A stretch of 51,080 bases of DNA, from contig RDXO01000025.1 in the NCBI GenBank assembly GCA_004292675.1, positions 1-51,080 of the forward strand, in the 5' to 3' direction. Positions 16,646 to 24,908 of the stretch are shown here, piece after piece. The stretch comes from Alphaproteobacteria bacterium (GTDB lineage Bacteria > Pseudomonadota > Alphaproteobacteria > Rickettsiales > UBA998). Within the stretch, counting starts at the first letter, position 1. Each line of letters begins with the position of its first letter. The notes below the pieces were generated by a model, which worked only from the letters and a program-made list of their open reading frames with translations, did no database searches and had not been told where the DNA came from. Both the position numbers and the translations under genes were made by a program.

Positions 16646-17823
16646 TAGGATACCCTCATCTGTTTATCTTTAGCATGATCTTTTGCGACATCCGCCACCA
16701 GACGATCAATCGTTTCATAGGTGACATGCGGCAAGGTAATGACATGAGCAATAGCATGTTCTGGTGCCATTTGCCAATGATAAAGCGTCTCCATGCTCGG
16801 GCGAGGAAACACCACCGTAATAGAGTTGCGATTACGCCATGCATGAATCCCATATTTCGCAAAGGCGGCAATCGCATAATCAGCATTACGGATACTCTCA
16901 TCGACTATCTTACGAAAGCCTTGTTCGCCCGCACATTTCATGGCATACCATAAAATCATCGGAGAAATCGCATTACGTGAGCCTGTGATGGTGGTATCCA
17001 ACACCCCCACATATTCTATCGAGCGTGCAATCGCATCAACATTTTTACGTTTGGCAAGCACAATACCGCACGGCATCGGTGAACCAATAAGTTTATGCCC
17101 ACTCACAGAAATGGAATCAATCCCATCAGAAAAACGAAAGGGTTGCGGATCATCAACAAAGGGCAAAATCATACCGCTTAATGCCGCATCCGCATGAATA
17201 TAACTATGTTGTATTTTTAAGCGTTGCAACACCGCGTGGATTTCTTGAACATTATCAATCGCCCCTTTCATCGTTGTGCCGATATTCACCAACACCACCG
17301 CAGGTACATCACGATGCATTTTGATGGTTTCGCGCAAATCATCATAATCCATCTCACCATTCTCTTGGGAGGCAATCATGATATTGCGCACATTAAGCAG
17401 ATTCAAATTCTTAGCAACGCTGTAATGCGTTTCTTGTGAGAAATAAAAAATAGCATTAGGGTAGAGTTCCCGCGCAAGATATAAGCCATATAAATTGCCC
17501 TCCGTGCCACCATTGGTGACATAGCCCCATGTTTCATCGGGCTGTGCGTGGGTAAGCCCTGCATACCATGCGATCACCTCTTGTTCAAACTGGCGCGAAT
17601 GCATACGGAAGGTGCTATCACCATAGGGATCACCGACATTATTCAATGAAAGCCCCATAAAGCGCATTAAATCGGAATAATCATAGATTTGGTTACACGG
17701 GTATCCTGTAAACGTCTTTTGCGCCTCGCGCATTTGACTGTAGAACGTATCAAGTCGCGCATGGTCATCTGCACCAAGCGGAGCAAAAAAACGTTGATTA
17801 TCAGAAAATGGATTCGTACTCAT
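16645..17823 (-). CDS. hdc: PLP-dependent group II decarboxylase, histidine-decarboxylase-like
   Basis: 392 aa, very close to the roughly 380-aa bacterial PLP histidine decarboxylases. The N-terminal half shows YVTNGGTEGNLYGLYLAREL (phosphate-binding loop) and His133 in SQETHYSVAK, the ring-stacking residue. Asp212 in IHADAALSG pairs with the cofactor nitrogen, and Lys244 in SVSGHKLIGSPMPCG is the Schiff-base lysine. The family decarboxylates histidine to histamine, but this gene lies in an operon with an ACT protein and agmatinase, so arginine to agmatine is a possible alternative. The start ATG is preceded by AGATAGAG. The symbol reflects family similarity only. Confidence 0.85.
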   Translation of the reverse strand: MSTNPFSDNQRFFAPLGADDHARLDTFYSQMREAQKTFTGYPCNQIYDYSDLMRFMGLSLNNVGDPYGDSTFRMHSRQFEQEVIAWYAGLTHAQPDETWGYVTNGGTEGNLYGLYLARELYPNAIFYFSQETHYSVAKNLNLLNVRNIMIASQENGEMDYDDLRETIKMHRDVPAVVLVNIGTTMKGAIDNVQEIHAVLQRLKIQHSYIHADAALSGMILPFVDDPQPFRFSDGIDSISVSGHKLIGSPMPCGIVLAKRKNVDAIARSIEYVGVLDTTITGSRNAISPMILWYAMKCAGEQGFRKIVDESIRNADYAIAAFAKYGIHAWRNRNSITVVFPRPSMETLYHWQMAPEHAIAHVITLPHVTYETIDRLVADVAKDHAKDKQMRVS

Positions 17824-17952
17824 AATGATTATCTCTATCTAGCTGTGCTTAATCAGAGGAAATATAGAATATTTTCACACGTTCGTCTAGCATATCTTAT
17901 GACGCACAGCAACAGGGAATAGAGACACTGTTAGCTCTAACACAGCGACACA

Positions 17953-17994
17953 AAAAAAAAGAGGGTTGAGTTATGACTCAATCCCTCTTTTTTC
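17953..17994. terminator. Bidirectional terminator
   Basis: AAAAGAGGG-TTGAGT and ACTCAA-TCCCTCTTTT form a near-perfect stem with a 4-nt TATG loop, flanked by A- and T-runs. On the minus strand it follows the gene at 18048-18374. Confidence 0.75.
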
Positions 17995-18047
17995 GTCACT
18001 AGCTACGTTTTAAGAAACGTAGTGGTGATCATTCAAGCAATCATGCC

Positions 18048-18374
18048 TCAGCGACGTTTGCTTTCGCGCAATGCTTCTAGCTCCTCGTCAAGTTTCTCAA
18101 GAAGCTCAGGAGTGAACGTAAGCAACTTGAAGACGGTGAAAATCTTCATCGCATTGGAAGCAAGTGCATCATCCGAGATGCCTTTTTGCTTTGAGATACG
18201 ATCAATCTCATGAGCAATTTTTTCCAAGACAACATGCGTCACACCTTCAACTGCAACATGCTCGAAACACACTCGCATGACAAGCTGCGCTTTATCATTC
18301 AGCGTAACGCCGATGATTTCATCACGAGGATCATCGAACATTTGCATGACTTCGGAAATGTCATAAGCAATCAT
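18048..18374 (-). CDS. Unrecognised 108-aa protein
   Basis: I do not recognise it. It is a soluble, acidic, mixed alpha/beta protein: a beta-rich first half (DEIIGVTLNDKAQLVMRVCF, VEGVTHVVLEKIAHEIDRIS) and a helical second half ending in the charged tail ELLEKLDEELEALRESKRR, which could form a short coiled coil. No signal peptide or membrane segment. A strong terminator follows, so it is a separate transcript. Clean codon use and the terminator argue that it is real. Confidence 0.65.
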   Translation of the reverse strand: MIAYDISEVMQMFDDPRDEIIGVTLNDKAQLVMRVCFEHVAVEGVTHVVLEKIAHEIDRISKQKGISDDALASNAMKIFTVFKLLTFTPELLEKLDEELEALRESKRR

Positions 18375-18545
18375 GATGCTAATATGCCTACAGTGGGCAT
18401 AGATAATTGGGTAAGTGTTAGCTTTTAGAGAAAGTAACGAGAGTGTTTATAGCGCAACATGTGTGTGTGTGTGTCAATATAAAAAATGCGCAATATTTGA
18501 AAAAATTTTCTTGTGTTTTGAACGTGATTTCGCCATCATAAGCAC

Positions 18546-19007
18546 ATGACAAAAATGAATGGTTTTTTGCGAGATTGGGCTGATTTTTCTCTAAGTTCCG
18601 TTTGGATGACAACCCATGACTTGGTGTATCCACACGTAAAAGATAGTGATAATTTTCGGTTTCTGACATTATCTGCTCCTTATGCGGCTGGTCTGGCTGT
18701 AAGCGCATCAAGCATGGCACTCACAAGTCATTTTTTTAGCGACAAAATACAACTGCAACCTACGCCATTACGCGCTCTTGCAAATGGTACTTCCGCACTC
18801 GCCACATGGGCAGTACAGCATCGCACTGATAATATTTGGGCGGGGCTAGCAGCGGGTGTTGCCACCGCAGGGCTTCTGAGTGCTGCCGTGCAGCTTCTAC
18901 CCCATGAGCAATCCAACACACAAGATACGCCACAAACAGAAAATCTAAGCCATCTTGGCTATCAACAAAGAATAGTTGCACAGCCTGAAGTGATGCATGG
19001 GAAGTGA
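18546..19007 (+). CDS. Unrecognised 153-aa protein with hydrophobic segments
   Basis: No family recognised. Two hydrophobic stretches, LSAPYAAGLAVSASSMALTS (about residues 40-59) and IWAGLAAGVATAGLLSAAVQ (about 97-116), suggest a small inner-membrane protein, with a polar C-terminal tail. The ATG at 18546 or the one three codons in could serve as start; no clear ribosome-binding site is present. Upstream lies a (GT)n run at about 18461-18474 in a gene-free stretch from 18375 to 18545. Confidence 0.55.
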   Translation: MTKMNGFLRDWADFSLSSVWMTTHDLVYPHVKDSDNFRFLTLSAPYAAGLAVSASSMALTSHFFSDKIQLQPTPLRALANGTSALATWAVQHRTDNIWAGLAAGVATAGLLSAAVQLLPHEQSNTQDTPQTENLSHLGYQQRIVAQPEVMHGK

Positions 19008-19048
19008 TAGTGCTTCCGTTCTATAATTACCGATAAAACCAACGAATT

Positions 19049-19120
19049 GTCATACCCGCTTAAGAAGGGTATCCATACGTTACTGTTGTTACTAGACTCC
19101 TGCCTTCGCAGGAGTGACGA
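19049..19120. repeat. Two-arm intergenic repeat, family B
   Basis: First arm GTCATACCCGCTTAAGAAGGGTATCCA, spacer, second arm GACTCCTGCCTTCGCAGGAGTGACGA. Each arm folds into a hairpin and the outer ends GTCA and TGAC are inverted. Confidence 0.7.
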
Positions 19121-19140
19121 TAATCAGCAAATCACAATGC

Positions 19141-20694
19141 CTACCTCTCATAACCTTGTGCAAGCCGTGTCGCTTTTTGTTTCTGATAATTTCCGCGCTT
19201 ATCCATCTCACCAAAGGCTTGAATATCACGCGCTACATAGGTCTCAAGGTCATTAATTTCATCCGTCAACACCGTAAGTGCGGCGTGCAAGCTATCGGGC
19301 AAGGTGGATACACCATCCATCACATGATGCAATGCTGCAGCAACATGCGTGCTGTGTTTCGGATGGTTCGCACGTATGATATTACTCAGCGTGTTGCGCT
19401 CCTCTTTCGTGATATACGGCGCAAGGGATGCCACGATTTCTTTATACATCAGCTCCACAAATTCCGCTCCCACCAAAATTGCCTCATGTGGATATTCCTC
19501 TAGGGGGCGATCCTGAATATGCTCTTGACGATAAATAGCACTTGCACCATAGGTGGTTTCTTTAGTGCCTTTTTTCCCCGGAAGATATTCCGCTACCCCT
19601 GTGGTGACTTCAAGGAATTGTCGACGCAGTGGCATATCGTGCGAAAGCAACACATAGAGCGTATCAGCAGGCGGACTCATATCAGGCAAATGCGCCGTAA
19701 ATAAATTAAGGTACGATCGATCCGCGGCATTATGATGTTCAGCGTCCAATCGCCCTGCCGCACTTTCATGCAACATTTTTTTATGCGTCCACGGCCATAG
19801 GGTGGTAAAGCGCACCGCTTGCACCGTACTTTCTAATTCCCCCAAACTATCCGCATCAGGAAACGCCATAGTGTGATATAAATGCGCATGTTCCCTAAGC
19901 ATCTCAAGACGGATGCTGCCTTCTTCTTCATAATGGGCAAGAATCGGTGCAGGCATCTCCCCCATTGCCTCGGCAAGTTCGGGTTCAAGTTTCGCTAAAA
20001 TCGTATGGGTACACGCCTTTGCTTCTTGTACGGCGCGCATGAGTACTGCCATATCATTTTTTTGCAGATCCCGCTTGGTGGCACGGCTTAAACTAGGATC
20101 TTTTTGCATCTCTGCTTTCCACATGGGCAGGACAATCTTTGCTGCATCATTGACTTCTTTTGGTACAAACACAAGCGGTCGTTCGCGCTGATTTTGGTGC
20201 GCTGCTCCATATTCTATACAAATAGGCACATCCGCAGCACAACTAATTTCTCTGCCCATGAGGGTGGTGATGTTCTGTTGTTGCAAATGCGCCCATACAT
20301 GTTCTTGCATTTTGGTCATGGCAGCTTCAGCAACATCTACCAAGCGATCGACCATTTCTGGAAAAATAATTTCTTCTAATGTGTCACGAAATCTTTTACA
20401 ATTCTCCGTTTCAATAATCTGCACCATATCAGGATTATTGCGCGCAAATTCAGAAAATTTTCTGGTAGAGTGCGGAAACACCTCCAACATCTCAGGTGAG
20501 GTAAATTCCGTTTTTTCTAATAATCCTTGCGCCGTTTCCACCACTGTGAGTGTGCGACGATTCGTAATCGCATAGACATCCCGCAACGCCTCTAGCACGC
20601 GGTAGGGTTGCCCCCCCAATTCGGCGCAGGTATCCACCGAAACATAGAGATGACCAATAGGCTTACGCTCTTGTGTTGTAGCTTCATCGCTCAT
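19141..20694 (-). CDS. Unrecognised 517-aa protein, third gene of the cobS-like operon
   Basis: I do not recognise this soluble, largely helical protein. It occupies the place where cobT (a VWA protein of about 600 aa) would be expected after cobS, but it has neither the CobT N-terminal pattern nor a visible VWA MIDAS motif (DxSxS). Its start overlaps the stop of the 77-aa gene (ATGA at 20691-20694), so translation is coupled. Features include an N-terminal IGHLYVSVDTCAELGGQPYR, a His/Glu-rich centre and EYPHEAILVGAEFVEL near residue 417. No signal peptide or membrane segment. A working idea is that it is a client or adaptor of the AAA+ ATPase. Confidence 0.75.
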   Translation of the reverse strand: MSDEATTQERKPIGHLYVSVDTCAELGGQPYRVLEALRDVYAITNRRTLTVVETAQGLLEKTEFTSPEMLEVFPHSTRKFSEFARNNPDMVQIIETENCKRFRDTLEEIIFPEMVDRLVDVAEAAMTKMQEHVWAHLQQQNITTLMGREISCAADVPICIEYGAAHQNQRERPLVFVPKEVNDAAKIVLPMWKAEMQKDPSLSRATKRDLQKNDMAVLMRAVQEAKACTHTILAKLEPELAEAMGEMPAPILAHYEEEGSIRLEMLREHAHLYHTMAFPDADSLGELESTVQAVRFTTLWPWTHKKMLHESAAGRLDAEHHNAADRSYLNLFTAHLPDMSPPADTLYVLLSHDMPLRRQFLEVTTGVAEYLPGKKGTKETTYGASAIYRQEHIQDRPLEEYPHEAILVGAEFVELMYKEIVASLAPYITKEERNTLSNIIRANHPKHSTHVAAALHHVMDGVSTLPDSLHAALTVLTDEINDLETYVARDIQAFGEMDKRGNYQKQKATRLAQGYER

Positions 20695-20924
20695 CGCTCA
20701 TCCTCATGGTAAAGTAATTGTTCAAGACGATCCATCAATGCACGTGAGTCATCTTCCTTCGGCATAGGAATGCTGAACGAGTGATTGCGCATCTCGGTGA
20801 TTAATTCTTCGTAACTATCAAACCTTAAGGCACGCACAGCAAAACGCCAACCTATACGCCCCTCCGAATATGCACGACAAATATGGTGCGGATCAGATAA
20901 AAATAGCGAATCTTTTTGATGCAT
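20691..20924 (-). CDS. Unrecognised 77-aa protein between cobS-like and 517-aa genes
   Basis: The start at 20924 is chosen because AGAGG lies 10 bases upstream; the longer frame from 20957 has no site. The small protein has a conserved-looking aromatic core (ICRAYSEGRIGWRFAVRALR) and an acidic C-terminus. It overlaps the next gene by 4 bases and follows the CobS-like gene by 47 bases. I know no matching family. Confidence 0.6.
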   Translation of the reverse strand: MHQKDSLFLSDPHHICRAYSEGRIGWRFAVRALRFDSYEELITEMRNHSFSIPMPKEDDSRALMDRLEQLLYHEDER

Positions 20925-20971
20925 ACACGACCATCCTCTATGTTGCCGTGCAAACATACCACAGTCAGATG

Positions 20972-21949
20972 CTACAACGCAACATCAAACACCCGTTGAT
21001 ACAATTCACGGATCAAAGGCATTTCTGTTTGATCGCATTTATTGCCAAATGTCAGACGAAAAGCAACCTCACGATCATGAAAAATCTGTAGGTTTTCTGC
21101 CCAATGGATGACGCTACGGGGGGACATGACGGTGGAAATATCCCCATTGGCAAAGGCAGTGCGCACCAGTTGCGCAAATGTCACCATAAGGCAGCGTTCT
21201 TGTTCTGCAAGCGACGGCACATGTGCAGAAATAACACGCACCTCTTCTTCCAAGGATAGATAATTGAGTGCCACAACAATCTGCCAGCGATCCATCTGCC
21301 CTTGATTGATCGGATTCGTGCCATGATACAGCCCTGTTGCATCCCCAAGCCCGACCGTATTCGCGGTAGCAAATAAGCGAAATTCAGGATGACGCTCCAT
21401 CACACGATTTTGATCCAACAAAGTGAGTTTTCCCGATGCCTCTAACACACGTTGCAACACAAACAGCACATCAGGGCGTGCTGCATCATATTCATCGAAC
21501 AATAACGCCACAGGGCGTGACAAAGCCCATGGGAGCAATCCCTCTTGAAACTCCGTGACCTGCACCCCTTCGCGCAGCACAATCGCATCACGCCCAATCA
21601 AATCAAACCGACTAATATGCCCATCAAGGTTAATGCGCACCAACGGCCACCTCAAGCGCGCCGCCACTTGCTCAATATGGCTGGATTTACCCGTACCATG
21701 AAACCCTTGCACCAACACATTACGCCCATAGGCAAACCCTGCAATAATCGCCATCGTTGTTTCAGGATGAAAGCAATAATGCGGATCAATGTCAGGGATA
21801 TGCGCATCATCCAATGCCAAAATAGGCACAGGCATATGCGAGTCAAAACCAAAGATTTCTGCCGTGGAAGAATGAGTGTGTGGGAGCGTGCAAGAAGGAT
21901 TCATACGCCTCAACATAATCTCGCTCAAAGAAAAGTCAAGTCTTGTCAT
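20972..21949 (-). CDS. cobS: CobS-like AAA+ ATPase (aerobic cobaltochelatase small-subunit family)
   Basis: 325 aa, the usual CobS length, and a near full-length match to alphaproteobacterial CobS. Walker A is [18 protein letters not shown] (about residues 83-100), Walker [21 protein letters not shown], sensor region [20 protein letters not shown], and arginine-finger region QMDRWQIV. In B12 synthesis CobS forms an ATP-driven ring with CobT that serves CobN in cobalt insertion. Here neither cobT nor any other cob gene is present; two unknown genes follow instead. A MoxR/CobS-like chaperone role with these partners is plausible. The first ATG (21949) has no clear ribosome-binding site; starts at 21916 or 21904 are possible. 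Confidence 0.85.
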   Translation of the reverse strand: MTRLDFSLSEIMLRRMNPSCTLPHTHSSTAEIFGFDSHMPVPILALDDAHIPDIDPHYCFHPETTMAIIAGFAYGRNVLVQGFHGTGKSSHIEQVAARLRWPLVRINLDGHISRFDLIGRDAIVLREGVQVTEFQEGLLPWALSRPVALLFDEYDAARPDVLFVLQRVLEASGKLTLLDQNRVMERHPEFRLFATANTVGLGDATGLYHGTNPINQGQMDRWQIVVALNYLSLEEEVRVISAHVPSLAEQERCLMVTFAQLVRTAFANGDISTVMSPRSVIHWAENLQIFHDREVAFRLTFGNKCDQTEMPLIRELYQRVFDVAL

Positions 21950-21957
21950 GCTTTAGG

Positions 21958-22062
21958 CTTGCCACCCTTCACATTATGTAAATATTTCACGCTATGCACT
22001 CGGTCTTATACTCCCCCGCCTGCGGGGGAGTAAACCATTTATATCTCATGAGGGGTGGCAAG
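21958..22062. repeat. MITE-like repeat, family C, copy 1
   Basis: About 105 bp with perfect 10-bp terminal inverted repeats CTTGCCACCC / GGGTGGCAAG and a central palindrome CTCCCCCGC..GCGGGGGAG. A copy in inverted orientation lies at 36747-36851 and is about 90% identical. Confidence 0.85.
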
Positions 22063-22153
22063 TGCTTTAGGGCGAGGCTGCATTTTATCCTTGAACCACC
22101 GTACAAACTATGATAGATAAATAAATCAATAAATCAAACGCGAATATCAAAAA

Positions 22154-22185
22154 GCGGGCGGGGTTCTATACCCTGCCCTTTTTTT
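22154..22185 (+). terminator. Terminator-like hairpin in the rimP leader, possible attenuator
   Basis: GGGCGGGG and CCCTGCCC form a stem with a 7-nt loop, followed by seven or more T, ending 35 bases before the rimP ATG. There is no plus-strand gene upstream that it could serve, so it probably acts inside the rimP-nusA-infB leader. Confidence 0.6.
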
Positions 22186-22219
22186 AAGGCGCGTTGGTGC
22201 TAACACTTCAGACATTTTC

Positions 22220-22723
22220 ATGAATTTACAACACACCCTTGAAACCTTACTACGCCCTACCATCGAAGGCATGGGATTTCGCTTGGTGATGGTATCCTTT
22301 GCCGATAACACCTCACGGCGGACATTGCAAATCATGATCGAACGCCATGATGGCGTAGCGATTAACGTGGATGATTGCGCGAATGTAAGCCATGCGGTAT
22401 CTGCATTGCTAGACGTACACGATCCAATCACGGGATTATATCATTTAGAAGTCACCTCCCCAGGGATTGATCGCCCACTCGTTACGCTCGAAGATTTTGT
22501 GCGTTTTGTTGGTTTTGAAATCAAAGCCGAGACTACTGTGCCGATCGAAGGACGCAAACGCTATAAAGGCATGTTGGTGGATGCCTCGATAGAAGCGCGT
22601 CATGTCACCATAGAAATTGATGGTACGCAACACGTTATCCCCCATACGAAGATTCTAAAAGCGAAACTAATATTAAACGATGCATTATTGGAAGCACACC
22701 GCGAAGGACGTGTTACCCATTAA
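22220..22723 (+). CDS. rimP: Ribosome maturation factor RimP
   Basis: A 167-aa protein needed for 30S subunit maturation, acting in the cytosol. It starts with the family pattern LRPTIEGMGFRLVMVSF, followed by TLQIMIERHDGVAINVDDCANVSHAVSALLD and the signature YHLEVTSPGIDRPL at about residues 73-86; an SH3-like C-terminal domain completes it. It heads the translation cluster, with nusA 46 bases downstream. The terminator-like hairpin just upstream suggests that the whole cluster is under attenuation. Confidence 0.95.
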   Translation: MNLQHTLETLLRPTIEGMGFRLVMVSFADNTSRRTLQIMIERHDGVAINVDDCANVSHAVSALLDVHDPITGLYHLEVTSPGIDRPLVTLEDFVRFVGFEIKAETTVPIEGRKRYKGMLVDASIEARHVTIEIDGTQHVIPHTKILKAKLILNDALLEAHREGRVTH

Positions 22724-22769
22724 GAAACAACAGAAAAAACATCATATCAACATCTAAGGAGTCGCACAC

Positions 22770-24314
22770 ATGGTTGGTTTAAGTTTTGGTAGTTCAGAGA
22801 TTATTCAAATTGCAGATGCTGTAGCACGCGAAAAACAGATTGATCGCCAATCCGTCATTGACGCGATGGCGCAAGCCGTGCAGATTGCAGGACGAAAAAA
22901 ATACGGTACTGAGCGTGATATTCGTGCCTATATTGATAATAAAACAGGGGAAATACAATTATTCCGCGTTATCACCGTTGTGGAAGAAATCGAAGATGAA
23001 ATGCGCGAAATGTCACTAAGTGACGCAAAGCGTTTAGATGCCACCTATGAGTTAGGCACAGAAATTAAAGAACCTCTACCCCCCATCGATTTTGGGCGCA
23101 TTGCCGCACAAACCGCAAAGCAAGTGATTGTGCAGAAGGTGCGTGATGCCGAGCGTATGCGTCAATATAATGAATATAAGGATCGCGTTGGTGAGATCAT
23201 TAGCGGTGTTGTCAAGCGCATGGAATATGGCAATGTCACCGTTGATTTTGGTAATGCTGAAGGATTTATCCGTAAACAAGACCTCATCCCGCGTGAGATA
23301 TTCCGCACAGGCGATCGTATTCGCGCTTATATCTCAGAAGTGAGCAGCGAGCGCGCTGGTTCACAAGTCGTACTCTCGCGCACCCATCCCGAGTTCATGC
23401 GCAAACTTTTTGCGATGGAAGTGCCTGAAATCTATGACGGCGCAGTCGAAATCGTCTCCGTGGCACGTGATCCGGGATCACGCGCTAAAATCGCAGTACG
23501 TGCAAAAGAATTCGGTGTCAATCCAGTGCTAGCGTGCGTGGGTGTACGCGGGGCGCGGGTACAAGCTGTAGTGAATGAATTGCAAGGTGAAAAAGTCGAT
23601 ATTATCGAACATTCAAACGATCCTGCCAACTATATTGTCAATGCTATTTCTTCCGCAGAAGTCACCAAAGTAGTGTTGGATGAAGAAGCGAACCGCGTTG
23701 AAGTCGTTGTTCCTGATGAACAGTTGAGCATGGCGATTGGTCGTCGCGGTCAGAATGTGCGCCTTGCCTCCATGTTGACAGGATGGAGTATTGACATTCT
23801 CACCGATGCCGAAGAATCTGAGCGTCGTACTGGCGAGTTTGATCGTCTCTCTGGCGTGTTTGTTGAAGCATTGAACGTGGAAGAAGTGATCGCGCATTTG
23901 CTTGTGACGGAAGGCTTCACCAGCATTGAAGAAGTTGCCTATGTACCACTTGAGGATCTCGCAACAATTGAAGGCTTTGATGAAGATGTTGCTAATGAAT
24001 TACGCAATCGCGCCCGTGATTGGCTTGAAACGCAAGAAAAACACTTCCATGATAAGATAGAAGCTCTTGGTATTTCTGAAGATTTATTGAAGATGGAAGG
24101 TTTAGAAGGTAAGCGTGATTTGATCATCACCCTAGCAGAAGGTGGCGTAAAAACACGTGAAGATCTTGCGGATTTAGCAACCGATGAGTTCATTGAATTA
24201 GTGCCGAAACGCTTAAGTGGCATGAGCTTCCACGAAGTTGAATCGATGATTATGAAAGCGCGTGAATTGGAGCATTGGTTCGATGGTGAAACATCCGAAA
24301 CACCGCAAGCATAA
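22770..24314 (+). CDS. nusA: Transcription termination/antitermination protein NusA
   Basis: 514 aa. The N-terminal RNA-polymerase-binding domain runs over residues 1-130. The S1 domain begins near 138 (GEIISGVVKRMEYGNVTVDF), followed by two KH domains (RTHPEFMRKLFAMEVPEIYD; PDEQLSMAIGRRGQNVRLAS near 320). Two C-terminal acidic repeats with helix-hairpin-helix character follow (LVTEGFTSIEEVAYVPLEDL and its second copy), as in proteobacterial NusA. AAGGAG 10 bases upstream marks the start. NusA tunes pausing, Rho-independent termination and rRNA antitermination; here it is co-transcribed with rimP and infB. Its end overlaps the next gene. Confidence 0.97.
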   Translation: MVGLSFGSSEIIQIADAVAREKQIDRQSVIDAMAQAVQIAGRKKYGTERDIRAYIDNKTGEIQLFRVITVVEEIEDEMREMSLSDAKRLDATYELGTEIKEPLPPIDFGRIAAQTAKQVIVQKVRDAERMRQYNEYKDRVGEIISGVVKRMEYGNVTVDFGNAEGFIRKQDLIPREIFRTGDRIRAYISEVSSERAGSQVVLSRTHPEFMRKLFAMEVPEIYDGAVEIVSVARDPGSRAKIAVRAKEFGVNPVLACVGVRGARVQAVVNELQGEKVDIIEHSNDPANYIVNAISSAEVTKVVLDEEANRVEVVVPDEQLSMAIGRRGQNVRLASMLTGWSIDILTDAEESERRTGEFDRLSGVFVEALNVEEVIAHLLVTEGFTSIEEVAYVPLEDLATIEGFDEDVANELRNRARDWLETQEKHFHDKIEALGISEDLLKMEGLEGKRDLIITLAEGGVKTREDLADLATDEFIELVPKRLSGMSFHEVESMIMKARELEHWFDGETSETPQA

Positions 24315-24852
24315 ACCTCGCGCCCAATTAGTACGATGCGTGCATATTCTAGATGGGCGTGTCGTGCTTGATTTATCGGAAAAACTCCCCGTTCCTCAGT
24401 CTCTTTGGATTGGGGAACATCCCGATGTGTGGGAGCGAATGCACCGCCATGATGCCTTCAGCGCATGGTTTGGTTGTGCGGTCGATGCATCCACCCTCAT
24501 AACGCAAGGGGAACACGCCTACCGTGAAGCAGCCTTTCGCCATATCAGCCTTGCACAAAAAGCGCGGGATTTAGTGTTAGGCTATGAGGATGTCATGCGC
24601 GCCCTCACCTTGAAGCAGCTTGATTGTGTGATCATCGCAACAGATGCAGGCGCATCCGATGCCTCAAAAATACGCGCTCATACTGCCCATGCATCCATCG
24701 CTTGCCATTCTTTTGGCACACGCGCTACCCTTGGCGCAGCAGTGGGAAGACACGCGCAAGTGTTTCTTGGGGTACGATCAGGGGCATTTGCAGAAAAAAT
24801 CGACTATTATATACAACGCAACACTAGATTTATGCTGCATCTTAGTTTATAA
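24283..24852 (+). CDS. YlxR (DUF448)-L7Ae fusion protein, N-terminally shortened
   Basis: The first half matches YlxR (PRAQLVRCVHILDGRVVLDLSEKLP), the second half is an L7Ae/L30e-like RNA-binding domain (ARDLVLGYEDVMRAL...DCVIIATDAG). This two-domain arrangement between nusA and infB is standard in alphaproteobacteria. The canonical RRCIxTGE start of YlxR is absent: the reading frame begins just before PRAQLVRCV, inside the last 32 bases of nusA. Whether a start further inside nusA (24262) or the GTG near 24286 is used is unclear. YlxR proteins bind RNA and have been linked to RNase P and transcription control. The loss of the N-terminal motif may change the RNA-binding surface. Confidence 0.8.
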   Translation: MVKHPKHRKHKPRAQLVRCVHILDGRVVLDLSEKLPVPQSLWIGEHPDVWERMHRHDAFSAWFGCAVDASTLITQGEHAYREAAFRHISLAQKARDLVLGYEDVMRALTLKQLDCVIIATDAGASDASKIRAHTAHASIACHSFGTRATLGAAVGRHAQVFLGVRSGAFAEKIDYYIQRNTRFMLHLSL

Positions 24853-24861
24853 GCTATAGAG

Positions 24862-24878
24862 CGTATAGAATATACGCA
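24862..24878. repeat. Small palindrome in the infB leader
   Basis: GCGTATA-GAA-TATACGC is a perfect 7-bp stem with a 3-nt loop in the 56-base gap before infB. It has no T-run and is not a terminator. Confidence 0.4.
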
Positions 24879-24908
24879 TCGATGTAACGGGATTAAAGAC
24901 AAGAAATC

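Noticed and set aside
18461..18474. (GT)n run as a phase-variation tract
   Set aside because: It lies in intergenic DNA away from any promoter hexamer or reading frame, and is short; no effect on a gene can be argued.
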